A DNA stretch of 64,000 bases from Auanema rhodensis. Its lineage: Eukaryota; Nematoda; Chromadorea; Rhabditida; Rhabditidae. This document shows positions 24,663-39,024 of the stretch, piece after piece (within the stretch, counting starts at the first letter, position 1; each line of letters begins with the position of its first letter). The translations under genes and the position numbers were made by a program. The notes under the pieces are model-generated. The model had not been told where the DNA came from. It saw only the letters and a program-made list of their open reading frames with translations, and made no database searches. The DNA lies in assembly GCA_964057225.1 (NCBI GenBank), contig OZ059896.1, forward strand, positions 17,062,501 through 17,126,500, in the 5' to 3' direction.

Positions 24663-26948
24663 GTTTTACTCATATATGGAAGTGAAGGACTTCTCTCTCG
24701 CATCTTTCCTTTTTGTCAATTGCCATTTAACTTACGGCTCAGCTCATCATAGTTTTACCGATTAGTTTTGGCTTACTTATCTTTCTCATCATCACTCTCT
24801 TCGTTCTATTTCTCACTATATTTTGTTTGAAAATCACATCCTTTTCTCAGCTTTCTTAGTCTAAGTGTGTTCAAAGAAAAAAGAGAGGGTGAAGACCGAG
24901 AGAGAGAGAGAGGGGGACTGAAGGGGTGGGGAACACTGGATTCTTAATGGCAAAAAGAAAAAAATGTGAAAGCTCAACATGCTGCCAGTTCTTTCACATC
25001 TGAAAAAAGAAAATAGCTAAACCATTAGTAGCACACATGATACGGAACAATTCAAATGTTCATCTATGCATGTGATTGGAGATGATTCGTAAAAGTTCCT
25101 AATGTACACTAATGACTTCTAACGTCATTCAAATGTAGGCTGTATTTGCCTCGTATCAGTAGCCATCTGAATCGCAATTTCAGGAGAGATTAGATAGTCT
25201 ATTCAATTTTAAAATTAACATGTATTTAAATTTTTTTAAAATTCTTCACATTACATATTGAACTAAACCATTCATTTATTCAGATTGAAAGTTGAAAAAT
25301 CACTTCTGGCAGCTTCCTCTGGAAGTGTCTGTTCGCCGTTTCTCGTTCTGACATTGCCCCAGCTTGTTGTGTGTCATCTCATTTGCGCTCTGACTTGATG
25401 TCGTTTTCCGGGTCCTCTGAGGAGCCAAAGAGGCATCCCCGAGCCCGCACACTCTCTGCCCTCCCTCCCACCCACAAAACGTTCCGTAAAAGACATTTCA
25501 TCCATTTTTTAAACATTTTTTTAGATTAAACAAATTGAATAATATTATTAATATTACATGTTACATGTGATTACTATGTATCATATCTGTCTAAACTCAT
25601 ATTATAGTTAATGAAAAATAATTTTTCATCTTCTAAATGTTTTCTTTTTTTGGGCGCAACCGTTTAGTAATTCATTAAATATTTGCTCGAAATATAACTA
25701 TTACAATACTAATAGCTATAGCTAGCTTAAACATCTCCTTCTCTTCCAACCTTTATAACTCTATTTCCACCTATTTATATGTATGAATATCTTGTTCCTA
25801 CTACTTTCTCTCTCTTTCTAGCTTTCTGTTTCTCTCTTCTTTTTTCTCTCTCAGATTCTCTGCTAATATCTTAATTTCATTTGAAATTTATAGATTTTTA
25901 GAAAGAATTTTTTTTCAACTATAAAGTTTCCAAAAACACTTCTTCATTATGGCGCTTCATTCTATATTTGTGTTTTTTCTTCAAACCAAATATGCATAGA
26001 CATTATACTTTTTGTAAATTTCATGAATATTTTTAATTATATTATCTTATAATTATAAAAATTTTAAAATTAAAATAAGTTAATTATTCAACATTTTATT
26101 ACAAATGTTTGAAACTATGAATAAATCAAAGATCTTCATCTCCTTAGGGAATATTCATACTCTATCTTTCAGCCTGAATTTATTTTTTCTCGAAACTTTC
26201 TTTTTTCATATTTGGTTCGTAAAAAATATTCGTCTACTTGTAGTTAATGAACATACCCTTCAAATATTTTCATTGTTCTTGATATCACAGAGATAAATCA
26301 TTTGAAAAGAACCTCTTTTGAACAACGTACTTTTGAACTTTTTCTTGCAAAAGTGAAGCCTCTAAGCTACAAGTCACAAGCCAGGAAACTCTGTGTCTCT
26401 TTTCATAGAATTTTCCAATTTATCCAGCTTTTGTTCATTTTTTTAATCTCAAAATGTTTCTTTATTGTTCTCTTAGCTACTATCTATGTTCGTTTTCTTC
26501 TTGTCTTCGTATTCTTTCTCTCTTCGCACACACTTTTCATCTTCATCCCTTTTCTTTTTGAACTTTCACAAAAGTTCTTTAAAAGTTTTAGATGAAATTT
26601 GCAAGAAAACAAGAGAAAAAGCTTTATCTATATATGGTGAGAATGTACTAGAAACATGATCTATCTATTCTATTATATTAAACTTTTTATTATGAATGAA
26701 TGAACGAATGATATGATTAAATGAAGAAAAATATTTAAAAATTACGAAATTAAAAGTTCTGATTTAGTTCATAAACATATAAACTCAATTTGTATTAATA
26801 TGTATTTCATATTTCTATCTTGTATTATTTTTCATTTTAATTTTCAAATAACCATATTTACATTTCTCTTCCACACATCCTTTAGACATACCTCCCAACC
26901 CCAACCAACCTCCCACTACATAAGCTAGACTCTTATTCTCGCCTTTAT

Positions 26949-26951
<3 letters not shown>

Positions 26952-27032
<81 letters not shown>
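26952..27032. repeat. Long (CT)n microsatellite
   Basis: About 80 bases of almost pure CT with a single TTTC interruption, 1.2 kb before the kinase start at 28208. Confidence 0.97.
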
Positions 27033-27033
<1 letters not shown>

Positions 27034-28207
27034 TCTAAAAATAATTTTTCTTTTGATTCTTTATTCTTCCCTCTTCAACCTTCTTCATCTTCTCTTTCTT
27101 CTACTACTGCTTGTTCCAGCTTCTTATTCATCTTCTTCATGTGCGCATATCCTTTTAAATTAAAAAAATATAAATCAAGAGAATCCATATATGAATATAC
27201 ATTATATATATATTGAATTGTTTTTATACTATATATTGCTTCTTTTATATTTATTTTCTTCATAAAAATTGTAATGAATTAATCATTGTCTTAACTTTTT
27301 TCTTCCTATTTCTGATGAGTGATACAAGGCCGAGTCTCACACGATAATTGAAGCGGGAACTACCTCGTGTCTGAATGATATATAGAGAGAGAATCATAAC
27401 TAAAAAGAAAAAAATTTTAACGAAAAGCTTGTGAAACATTGTGAGAGAGAGAGAGAGAAAGATAAAGAAAGAGAGAGAGAGCTGAACTACTGATAGAATG
27501 AGGAAGAAGTAAGCATAAGACGAGAGACTCTTGGTCTTTTAAGCAAAGTAGTAGTTCGTGAGAAGTTGTAATTGAATCTTGAGCTTATTCCCAGTCGTCA
27601 ATAGTTTCATCCAAATCTATAATTCTTTCCATATTTCAAGATCATCGCCGTTTCTGCTAACTGAAATCCTTTTAAAATTTCGTCTAAATTTCATTTCCAA
27701 AAAAAACTTTCCGAACGAATCCTGTCAACTTATTTTTTTTATCAAAAAGAAAATCCTTTTTGATGTTATTTTTCTTTTTTCTTCTTCACCAGATTCTGTA
27801 TTTTCCAAAAAAAAATAAATATCTATCTATATATAAATAAATATCCAGATATAAAGATATTCATATGTGTTTTCATGACTAAAAGCTGCATAGTTAAATA
27901 AAATTTTTATAGTTAATTCAATTTACTTCTGAAATGTCGACCATTTTTTTATGCTTTCTAGTCATCTGTAACATATAACATTCAAAACTTCTTTGTATAA
28001 TATATGTATGTGTATGTATATATATGTATATGATTTCTTGTGACATGTGAATTTCGGATCTATTCTCAAATTTCTTGAACCATATTGCCTTCGTTGCATT
28101 CAAACTCATTTTTCCTATTTTCAGACACTCTTTTGGCATAAATCTCTCTTTCTTCTTCATTTTTTACGCACTTCTAACAGCCATTTGTTGCACCATATTG
28201 ATAGAAG

Positions 28208-31200
28208 ATGGAGTTCTTGTCTCGAGAAAAATTACTGACAGAAATTGAAGTTCGGGATGAAATCATAGAGGATTTACGACGGGTTCGTTAACATCTCTAT
28301 TCACCTCTCTCTATCACTTACAGTACAATCTGCATTTTCAATCAATACTATAATCTATTATTTTAAAAATTAATTAAGAATATTCATAGAATTATAGGAG
28401 CTGGATTCATTCCGTAACAGTAACTATTCACGAAAAACAGCTGTCTCATCTGAAGCAGACAATGCTGCTCAACCGGCTTGTGCAGTAGGAAAAAGTGATG
28501 AGTACGTATTTTCATTTATATTCACATATTTCTTTAGTTCCTATTCTCTCACGAATATGTATTACTTAAATCTGTATTTTTCTTAGATATAGAAGTTTTT
28601 TTTTGTCAAAAAAAGAGAAGTAAAACTGAAAAAATGAAAAAAAAAAGAAGAAAAATCAAATCGGCTGACACAGAGCAAATTGAAAATAAGAATAAGAAAG
28701 GGTTGTGCCCTTAGTTCTTATGTTATGCTTTTGAAATTGAAGGATATTAGATCGTGCATCATTCTTCAATTCAAAAATATATTTTAAGATGAAGCAAAAA
28801 TATATTGTGTTATATATTTTGTTTGTGTCAATATAATCTAAGATTTGTTGAGAAGATATTATATCATAACTTCATATATGCCAAGTTTCTATATCTCAAC
28901 TCATAATCTGAAAGCAGCATGCTTCATCGTTAGAAAAAATGCTGATGCAACACATTCATCATCAGTAGCTATTAGATTATTATGCAAATAAGAAAGTTTC
29001 TCTTAAAGTATATAAGAAAATAATTTATATTAAATAATATTTTATATAATAAAAATAAAATAATATTAATTATAAAATTATAATCCAAAATACTAGTAGT
29101 TGCTGTAGTTATAGTAATGAGTTGGAGCAAAACTATTCAAAACAACTACTATACATAGAATATATTGGCAATTATACAGTAAAAAGAAATAAATAAAAGA
29201 AATAGCCTTAAAGATGCATTTAGTTTTTGAAATAATCCAATTGTATTAGTTATTCATACCTTCTTTTTTAGTTTTTAAACACTTTTTCTTTGTAATATTT
29301 TGAAAACAAACAACTTTCTTCAACAATTGCTTCCATTATCCGGACTAGCGAACGGCAGAAACAAAAACTTGAAAACAAAGATAATGTCTACACTATTCTA
29401 TATAGAATAAGATAACTTTTTCTGGCCCATATTTCAGTTTGTTTTACTTTTCTCTATATAAGTAACTATCTTGCAGTTTCCTCCCACCCATCTCACGTAA
29501 TTGTCAAATACTAGTAAGAGCATTACAGTGGTTGTTTCAAGCACCCACATATTGACAAATACACAACACATACATACATGTATATACAAGAGAATAACAA
29601 GGTGTAAAGATTACGGAGAAAAACGATGAATTTTTGAAAAAGCAAAAACGAGTTAAATTCCATTATTTCGTTAAGTTATAATCCTCGTTGGCGCGCATTG
29701 ACAATAATTATGCAAACAGATTACTTACTCTTCCAAATTTTCAGCAAAAAGATTTGCAGATAGACAGTTGACACAAAGACACAAAGAGAGTTATAGAGAG
29801 AAGAAGGGAAAAAAGGAAACAGAGAGATAATGAGGCAGGCAGGAGAGGAGAAGCATGAAAGCGAGAGGAAAAGCAGGTAGTAAAGAAAAGGATAACACTG
29901 TAAGAAAGGTGAAAACGAGAGAAGAATATTGCGAATGAGTACAAAATATTGTACACATATTAGAGGTTGACGAACTAAAAAGAGACAACTACAATCACAT
30001 CATCATTTTGCTGCGCGTATGGAAGATCTAAATCTGCAACTATCGCTGCTCAACAATCTAAAAAAAGCTGCAAAAAAATCTTCGGAATGCTCAGCTCATT
30101 ATGAGTCTTAGGTTATCTCTCTCTTCTCTCCCTCTCTCTCTCATCTCTCACTTTCTATTTCCTTCTCGACTCATCTAAATACCACGGAAGGTCGAAAAGG
30201 ACGCGGACCCCCACAACAGACGGTCGAAGACGGTTTTCCGACGTCATCAGGCCAGGCACATTGTGCTTGTGCAGAGTGCATTCCAAGCAAACGGTAGCTA
30301 AGAGAATAAGACGACGGCTAACAAAAAGAGGACGAAAGGAAGGGCTCCCTCAGTTTTTCGGACGACCGACCTATAGACGAAGGACCTACACAGTCTCTGT
30401 CTTTCCCTCTGTGTCCGCCACCTGAAATCTCAATTTGAGATTTTTCCATACTTCTCTTATACCACAACCCTCGTTACTCTATCTATCTTAATTAATTCTA
30501 TATTCCAATTGTTTCTAAATCTATAACAGGCTCTTAGTCTGTTTATATCCTATAACTCAAGAATATCTAAATTCTACTTGACAATTAAAACTTGTCAAAA
30601 CTTCTCAAAGACAATTTTGTTGAAAAAAATTGAAAAAAAAAACAAAGAAAATGAGATTCCGTAATCACTCTAATTTCTTGCGTTCTCGTACTTGCCGTTA
30701 TATACCAGCCAGGTAATCAGATAACAAAATCAATTATTTTATTTCTAATAATAATGAGAAAAATATATTTAAAAGAGTTAATGAATGAACATAATCTTAA
30801 AATCTTTTTAATTTTAATTGATATTTCTTCTTTTTTTTCCAGAGCTTTTGAGAATATCGAACACGCACTCCGTTCCAATGCTTTTCTCAGTAATCTTGAT
30901 TCAAATCAAATTGATCGTGTTGCTTCGTCCATGTTTCCTATTGAGGTTTGAGATTTGAATTTCGTTTAAAAGAAATGAGAAAATTTTTTGGCAAAAAAAG
31001 ATGGATTTGCATCATTGAGTATCCATTTCATTGGGAAAAAAACGAAAAGCTGAAAAATGGGATTGAATATCAAATTAAAGTTTAAATGGTTAAGGTGCCC
31101 CAGGGAGCTACAATAATTCGTCAAGGTGATCTTGGTAATACTATGTATGTCATACAAGGTTAGTTCATAGAAGCTCTTTGTAATACACGATTGAGATATA

Positions 31201-34200
31201 TTATAGAAGGATCAGTTCAAGTTTTGAAAGACAACAAGTTTATTCGAGCAATGGAAGCTGGAGCTTTATTCGGTGAATTGGCTATACTTCATCATTCAGA
31301 AAGAACAGCTACTGTTCGAGGTATATACTATTACTGTACTATTAATTAAGTTTAATTTAAGATTTAAACTATACTAAAACTTGAAACTTATAAACAAATT
31401 ACAAATATTCTAAGAAGAAATAGTTTTTTTAATTATTTTGAAGTTAATTTAACCATGTGATATTGTTAAATGTCATTCAATTAATCTATAATATGACTCA
31501 TCTATGGCCATTTTCATTTTTTTTTTGAAATTAAAAAGTCACTTGAAGTCACACTATGTCAAAGTTCACGTATTGGCTATAGAAAGGTCACGCATACATA
31601 TCATGTCATGAGGAAATTAGACCATAAATCTATGTGAATCATTCGAATTTCAAATAGTTTTTGGCTTTTCAAAGTGACATTTGAACACATTGATATCACT
31701 TTTAAGAAAAAATAAAATATATTTTTCATTTTATTTTGAAAAATCTTTTTTATTTTTGAATTTTAGCAATCTGGCCATGTAAATTATGGGGAATTGAAAG
31801 AAGTGTTTTCCATTCAATTATGGTTGAAACAGCTCATGAAAGAAGAACAGCTATAAAACGTCATCTCAAATGGTTTGTCAAACTTTTCAGATTATGGTGG
31901 ATGATAAACATGAGCTGTTTTAAGGTCACATCGATTCTCAAGATGTGCTGATCACGAGCTTAATCGCATAGCTGATCTATGTGTTGAAGTGAAAATTCCA
32001 GCTGGACGATCAGGACTAGTGCAGCCGAAGTATCTTTATGTCGTCGTCAAAGGCCAGGTCAGTTCACACTAATATTTGATTTTGAATATAAAGTTTGCCA
32101 TCTAAGTTGCTCTAACTTCTCATATCATCACCATCGGGGAAAATATATAATATTTCAATCTATTTATCAATCGCAAAATCGTAAATTTGATCTTTAAACA
32201 ACAAATATACAGACTTATTTGTCTTTTTTTTTGAAACTTTTTTGATTAACTATGGTATTTGGTTGAATGAAGATGAAAACATGAAAATTCTATAGTATAT
32301 GTCATTGTAATTATTGACATTTTTAGAAAAATTTTCGGATTAACTATGATTTCATGTTAATAGTATTAACTTAACTTTTCATCTTAAAATTACTAGAATT
32401 GAAGTGTGATGCTTAAACAACGGCTTAGTAGTTCGATTAATCTTTTGCCGATCTTGATGACATTAGATTGAGAAAAAACTGCTTCTCATTATCAGCTTTT
32501 ACCCCTATACAAATCTTGTGTGTATGTGTGTGTGTGTGTGTGTGATGTAGCTGATGAGCACGAAAACAGTTTGAAAAAAACTGGAAATATGCTCCTCACG
32601 ACGACAACTATCTCGACGTCATTGGTGGCATTCAAGCTTGGAGTTGACAACAGATTTTGCACGTGTCCAACTTTGTTGTATTCAGATTTTTTTTATTCTG
32701 CACAAAAAAATATTTCTACATACATATATGCAAAATATTAAAAAAAATTAAAGTGATGACATGATAAATAAGAGAAAAATGAAAACTACAGATATGATTT
32801 CGAATGTTTTCGTTACCAATCATTCCTTCTAACCAAAAAAAAAAGTTTGAAAATAAGCTGGAAAATATGCTGGAGGATACATGTCTTTAAATGGCATTTC
32901 AAAAAAATTTTTTTTCCTATTATACCGTGTGCCATGCAGTTTGATTGCTCTTCTTTAGCTTACAGTATCAATACCATATCATGAAGTGTGCTTAAAATCT
33001 TTTTTAATTTAATTTTATCTGATTAGTTTAAGACTTTATCAAACAAATCATAAAGGTCACAAAGACAAATCATAAATTATTATTGGAAAAGTGGATCTAT
33101 CTAATCAAAAATTTGGAAATTTTCCTTCTTTATGATTAGAGAGGCAAGAAGTGTTGAAGACAGACAACATACAAGGAGAGAGAGATTGATGTTCTTAGTC
33201 GTTTCCACGTTTTGGCTTTGTTCTTAATCTAACTTATCAATGTCTTATGATTCAATCAAGTGATAAGATAATTTTCCATTCTTTCTCTCTCTCTCTTTAA
33301 TTCTCTCAGTCAAACCTAATCTCTCAATATTTCTCTGTCTACCGTCTTTCTTTCCATTTTTTTTCTGAAAACCTTTCTATTCCAATATTAAGTTTAAAAA
33401 AAATTTATTAAACAAAAAAAAAGAAGAAAAGAAATAAATATTAACAAAATAATTCTCAACAAACGGTTAATTTCTGATGAAAACTGTGAAGAATGAATGA
33501 ACTTAAACGAGATCCGACTGTAAAGTTACAGTTTTAGTAATTCAAAAATCTTTATAATTTCAATTTCATAGCTTTATCCTAAGAATCTATTCAAATATTA
33601 GAAATGATACTATGAAAAATACATTTCTAAACAACTTGAAAAACTAATATTGACGATTTCATTTATTAATTTTTCCTACATAAGCTGTTAAATTTCTGTT
33701 GTTATGTGAGCATGAGCACAAGAAAACAACTCCAAGCTGAAGAATTTGGTTCCGATATTTCACAATAAACACTTGACTTTTAACCTGAGAAAAATATTGT
33801 TCATGTCAAGCTTATGTGTGTTGTTGTTTTTTGAAGAAAAACTTGTTGAAAACTTAAGTAAAGGAACTAGAACTTACTCATAGTCTTTTGTTATAATCAC
33901 TACTAGTTGGAGAAAATAGGAGATGTAACATCCAATGTCACTGCTAATCCGTCCTTTTTTCTGTCCATTCTATTGTTGCCATATAACTAATATATTGATA
34001 ATTCAATTTTTTTTCTTTTGTTTTTCTTCTTTTTTTATAATTATACATTCACTAAAAATATATTATTAACTATGTGTATATCGCATCATAGGCTAAAAAG
34101 TTCATTTTTTTTCTTTTATTTCTTATCATTTTCTTAATTTTCGCATCCTGTTCCCCTGTTGTCTGCCATTTGAAATTATTTATCAATGTGTCTTCAACAA

Positions 34201-34250
34201 GATGGAACTAAGGAGATAAAATCCGATGAAAACGGAGAGAGTTCTTCTAA

Positions 34251-34298
<48 letters not shown>

Positions 34299-35302
34299 TC
34301 TCTCTCTTTCAAAAATGTGAATTTTACCTTTCTATGATCTCCTTCGTCTGCCTCTATTTCGCACATTACATCTCCTTCAGCCATAAAGGGTCACGCGTTT
34401 TTCTTGTAAGCAATGTTTGATGACGAAGACTAAACTGTCTTAATCTGATAGTTTGACGTCAATCTTATTTATTTCTTATCATACATTTTCTTGGTACACG
34501 AGCACTGCATGGGAAACTGATTCGATTCAAACTTCAAAGCCCATAGCACATGATGATGCTTATCTTCCAATCACAATTCTTTCATCAACTTTTCCTTTCA
34601 TTTTTGATTGAAAAACGTTTCCGTGAAAAGGCAAACAGATTTTTAACGTTTCAAGCTCATAAAAATGCTTAAAACGTGGCAACTAAGTAGAAACACGGAG
34701 AGATAATTCGAGATATTTATCATTTTTTCAACAAATTTCTACACAATTTAAACATTTTGAAAGAGAATATCACATTTTTCGAGTAAATTATATTTTTTCT
34801 ATTTTCTAATCAAATCAAAAATTTTAAAACTATTTTTGGTTTTCTTTGATTAGAACTCTCATAACATTGGCTATTTCTGATAAAATGATGACCATACATA
34901 TCAAGCTTAGAGCATAGAACAGCAAAAGTTTAGTGAATGAAAACATAAAGAAAAAATTTAAAAATTTCTTTTTATCTTTCAAATATTAAGCTTTTGCAAT
35001 ATCATCATGAGAGACTTATGTAAATCCTACAATTCATTAATAAAAGATTAGACTTATATGTCTTAATCATATAAATTAATTTTGTAATAACCCTCTAAAA
35101 GAAATATATTAAGTTTTATATAATAATTTTCTTGATTATTAGTTTAAAAGTATAAAATCTATATATTCATTGTGGCCGTGATATCGGATCAAAGTTCAAA
35201 AAAATGTCTTTTTTTTAAGAAATTGTATCGTCATCTGTCTGCTTTCAATATCTAAGAATAGCTTTAAGAAAAGCAACTAGGACTGGATATTATAGTTTTT
35301 CT

Positions 35303-35371
<69 letters not shown>

Positions 35372-36550
35372 CCTCTCTCACTCTCTCTCCCTCCCCTCTC
35401 CTTCTCCCTCTCTCTCTTTTCTCTCTCACATACACCTTTTCTTTACTTTTATTTCTCTCTCTATAAACATATATCTTTATCTTTTTATTCTTTTCATTCC
35501 CTTGTTTCATTTTTAACTGCTTTCGTTTTTTTATTTACTATCTCAGTAATAGACATTAAACTATATTTGTGAAATATTTTATCAAATAGTTGATGAAATA
35601 AGAAATATTTTTCATTTTAAAGATGAACAATGAAACAAAAAAAAACATAAAATAGCTGCAATGATTATGAAAATGGGAAACATTTTGATCTTGAAAAATA
35701 CAATCAAAAACATGTTATGATCGTCCTTTGCTTGTTCACATATAGCATGCGCTCAGATAGCTAAGAAAATGGTTGCTGATCGTAGAGTTGGAGGAACTTA
35801 AAGGTCAATAATGATACGATGCAAAATTATTATTTAACTAATTCATATAGTTAAATGTTATTTGATTACCTGAATTTTTAAAATTAATATAATTTATAAT
35901 TCAATTTATTAGAAAGTTCATCATGAATTTGACACTTTAACCTTTTTTTTGCAAAATAATACTCTTTGAATATGTAAAACACATGTTGCTTCTGGTCATT
36001 TGGTCATCTGATCATTATCCAATACCGAAGATCAGTCTAGAACTGAGAAGAGGAAGAAGAATACGAGCGAATTTCGAGAGAAAGAAATAAATGATGAGAT
36101 GAGTAGCAGCTCGTGTGTTCAGGCTCAAACTTGAACAAAAAACAGAAACAGCGAGCTATACAACAAGCAGCTTCTTAAAAGCCTTATTATATGCTCAACC
36201 TATGAGCTTAATGCTATAACGACTGATGAAGCTATTTTTCTTGCTTGTCTCACGCTGAATCACGTCATCATCGTGCAGAAACGTCTTCATACTATGTGCT
36301 GCTTGCAGTCGAACAGCAACGCTGTGTTAAGCTTCATCCGATGATGTGACAGCATTTCCAGTAGTGTTTTCGACTCCGTATTTGGTATTTATCTTCTTAT
36401 GTCATCCTGTTCCTTTTTGCTATTTTTTCTTGTCTTTGACCAAATGGAAAATGATTTGATTGCATTTCTAGACCCCTTTTAGATGAATCGATTCTCAATT
36501 ATCACTTTTCTTCCTTAACTATGAACACTTCATATACCTTTTATGTCATT

Positions 36551-36596
<46 letters not shown>

Positions 36597-37697
36597 CTCT
36601 CTCACTAATTCATAAATTCTCAATATATCTATCGCTCTATCATCTATTATCTTGTTTCCTTTTTTAAACTTTTGACTGATTATGGTAGAAGTTGAAAACT
36701 GTCATGATTTATCAATATTCGTGTTCAACAGACCTTTTTCAAATTAAGAAATAATATTAAATTTATAAAATAAACATAAATAATTCTTAATGATAAGACT
36801 TTATCATGCCAATTACAAATTGTTTAAGATTTTTATCTCAAATTTTATTATATTTTTCACTCATTTTGTGTGTTAAAGTTCTGAGATGGCTCTTAAGCAT
36901 CATGTAACATTTCAAACTTTTCCATGCCCATTATAGAAATAATGAAATGAAAAAAAAATTAATTGTAATGTGTACATGAAGAGAAAAGTATGAAATTGCT
37001 GTGGAAAACTAAACAGAATTGTCCGAAAAAATGCTAAAAGTTTGTAGAAACATCAAACGCATCTAGCAACTGCGTGTTCAGTGTGTAAAAGATTTAGTCA
37101 AGTTTGAGAAATAAAGAGAGAAAAAGTGATGGAAAAAGAGAAAAGAGAGAAAGATAGAGAGAGAGAGAGAATGGAAATTTTTATTTTGCATTCATTCGAA
37201 CAGTTTGTAGAGAGTGTCAGAACAATTTTTTTGAACCTTATTACTATTGATCAGAGAAGATTGGTTATGAAAATGATTATTTTGCTGTTCCCTTCTAAAC
37301 TTCTCACCCCACCCTATCCTATTTCTAGTCATATACTTTGTATCTTCTATGTTGCTTCTAATCTGATCATACAGATCAAAATGTGAAAAAATGATATCAG
37401 CAGGTTCATAGAATTGTTCTTTCAATTCTATAATACATCTCTCTTTAACTTCTATATATTATAAGCCATATAATGTTCGATGTATTCAGTTAAAATATGA
37501 ATAAAAACGCAACAAGTTCATGCAATCATTGACCGTTTTAAAGAATTTTGTAATGATTTGATGATATGCTATGCCAGATACATAGTATGTACTTGGTCCT
37601 AACCCGAATGCATTCATTTCATGTTTCGTTCACGTGTTCAAGTTTTGATTAAAAAACGGGATGTCAGCAAAAGAAAGAATTTAGTACACAGAGAGAG

Positions 37698-37730
<33 letters not shown>

Positions 37731-38988
37731 AGATAATGATTATTCATTAATATAATAGTGATAAAAAGGTAGAGAAAAAGTAAATTTAAGAGAAAGAGAA
37801 AGGAAGATAGAGAGAGAGAGAGAAAGAGAAAAAGACAGAGGAAACTGTATGTATGTGGAACAGTAGCCAACGAAATAACAGGCGACACGGTATTTGAAAA
37901 ATAGACCACCCAGAATGTATTTTCTGGGTACAATTAGAACATTTTTTTTACCAAAAAGATCAAAAAGTAATTTGTTTTTATGTTTTCAACAAATAAATTT
38001 AGTAATTAGATTAAATATATCCATATAATATATAATTATTTGTGTATATGTATGTGATGTTAACTATGCATTGTAAACAATGCAAATAAAAAGTTGAAAT
38101 GGATCGAGAAGACATTATGATCTGACAGATAATCATCGTCAAAAAAAAAAGAAAAAGGAAGAAGACTATGAGAGAGAGAAGAAACTTTTCTCTGATCTAC
38201 TTTTGAAAAATCCATGTTTTTCTGTATGAAAACCGATTTTGCCAGTTCGCTTGTACAAATCATCCGATAGGATGATGGAAGAATGATAATGATAGGCAAA
38301 GATCGAGAGCACATTCTGAACCTTTTGCAATATAATGATTAACTATTAGTATATAGTATAGGAAATAACTATATATATATATATTTGAAAGAAAAATTAA
38401 TTTTTTCTTTGATTATATTTGTTGACATTCATCTAATGTTTTTGTTGTTTCGATATAAACAGCTGTTATTAACATTTCACTTGATCAGCTTTAATTCACG
38501 TGAATTGAATAATACAAATTGAATTTGTATTTTTATTTTTTTCTTATTTTTTATAAGAAACAATATATATTATATCATTTATTCTTACATACACACACAC
38601 ACACACACTTACTTACTTACTGACAGACTGAGGCGGCATCTGTTGCTTTCACTTTAAACGACGCCAACAACGAATTCTTAATAACTTGATAACACCTTCA
38701 TATTGATGTTCCATACTTGCAGACACATCTACTATAATCTAATTATCTTTGAACTATAATACTAAATACTATAATATCTATTATTAGATGTATTTATCAA
38801 AAATATTTGTACATATACATATAAAGGGCTTGAAGAGCAATTGCTCTGCAAAGCTAAAGCACAGACTGTAATGATCTACGCATGTAGAGCTTCTGCATAC
38901 TTCAATAGCAACTTGTTTATATATTTGTTTTGAATATGTTTTTTATTAATATAGTCTCTCTCTCTATCATATACACACAATTTCCATT

Positions 38989-39024
<36 letters not shown>

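Larger units (their letters stand above)
19450..28207. other. Gene-poor AT-rich region upstream of the kinase gene
   Basis: About 8.8 kb with no exon chain I can support. It holds several long CT/GA microsatellites (23521-23552, 24289-24340, 24622-24661, 26952-27032), AT-dinucleotide runs (about 20439-20456 and 23809-23831), a 13-bp tandem repeat at 20690-20715, a short hairpin at 23687-23721, a group of ACGT motifs at 22991-23029 and a GC-richer island at about 25310-25500. The part nearest 28208 probably includes the promoter and 5' UTR of the kinase isoform starting there. Confidence 0.55.

Noticed and set aside
26302-26595. Plus-strand frame of 97 codons rich in Phe and Leu.
   Set aside because: It starts at TTG, not ATG, and the Phe/Leu bias simply reflects T-rich DNA; no family was recognised.
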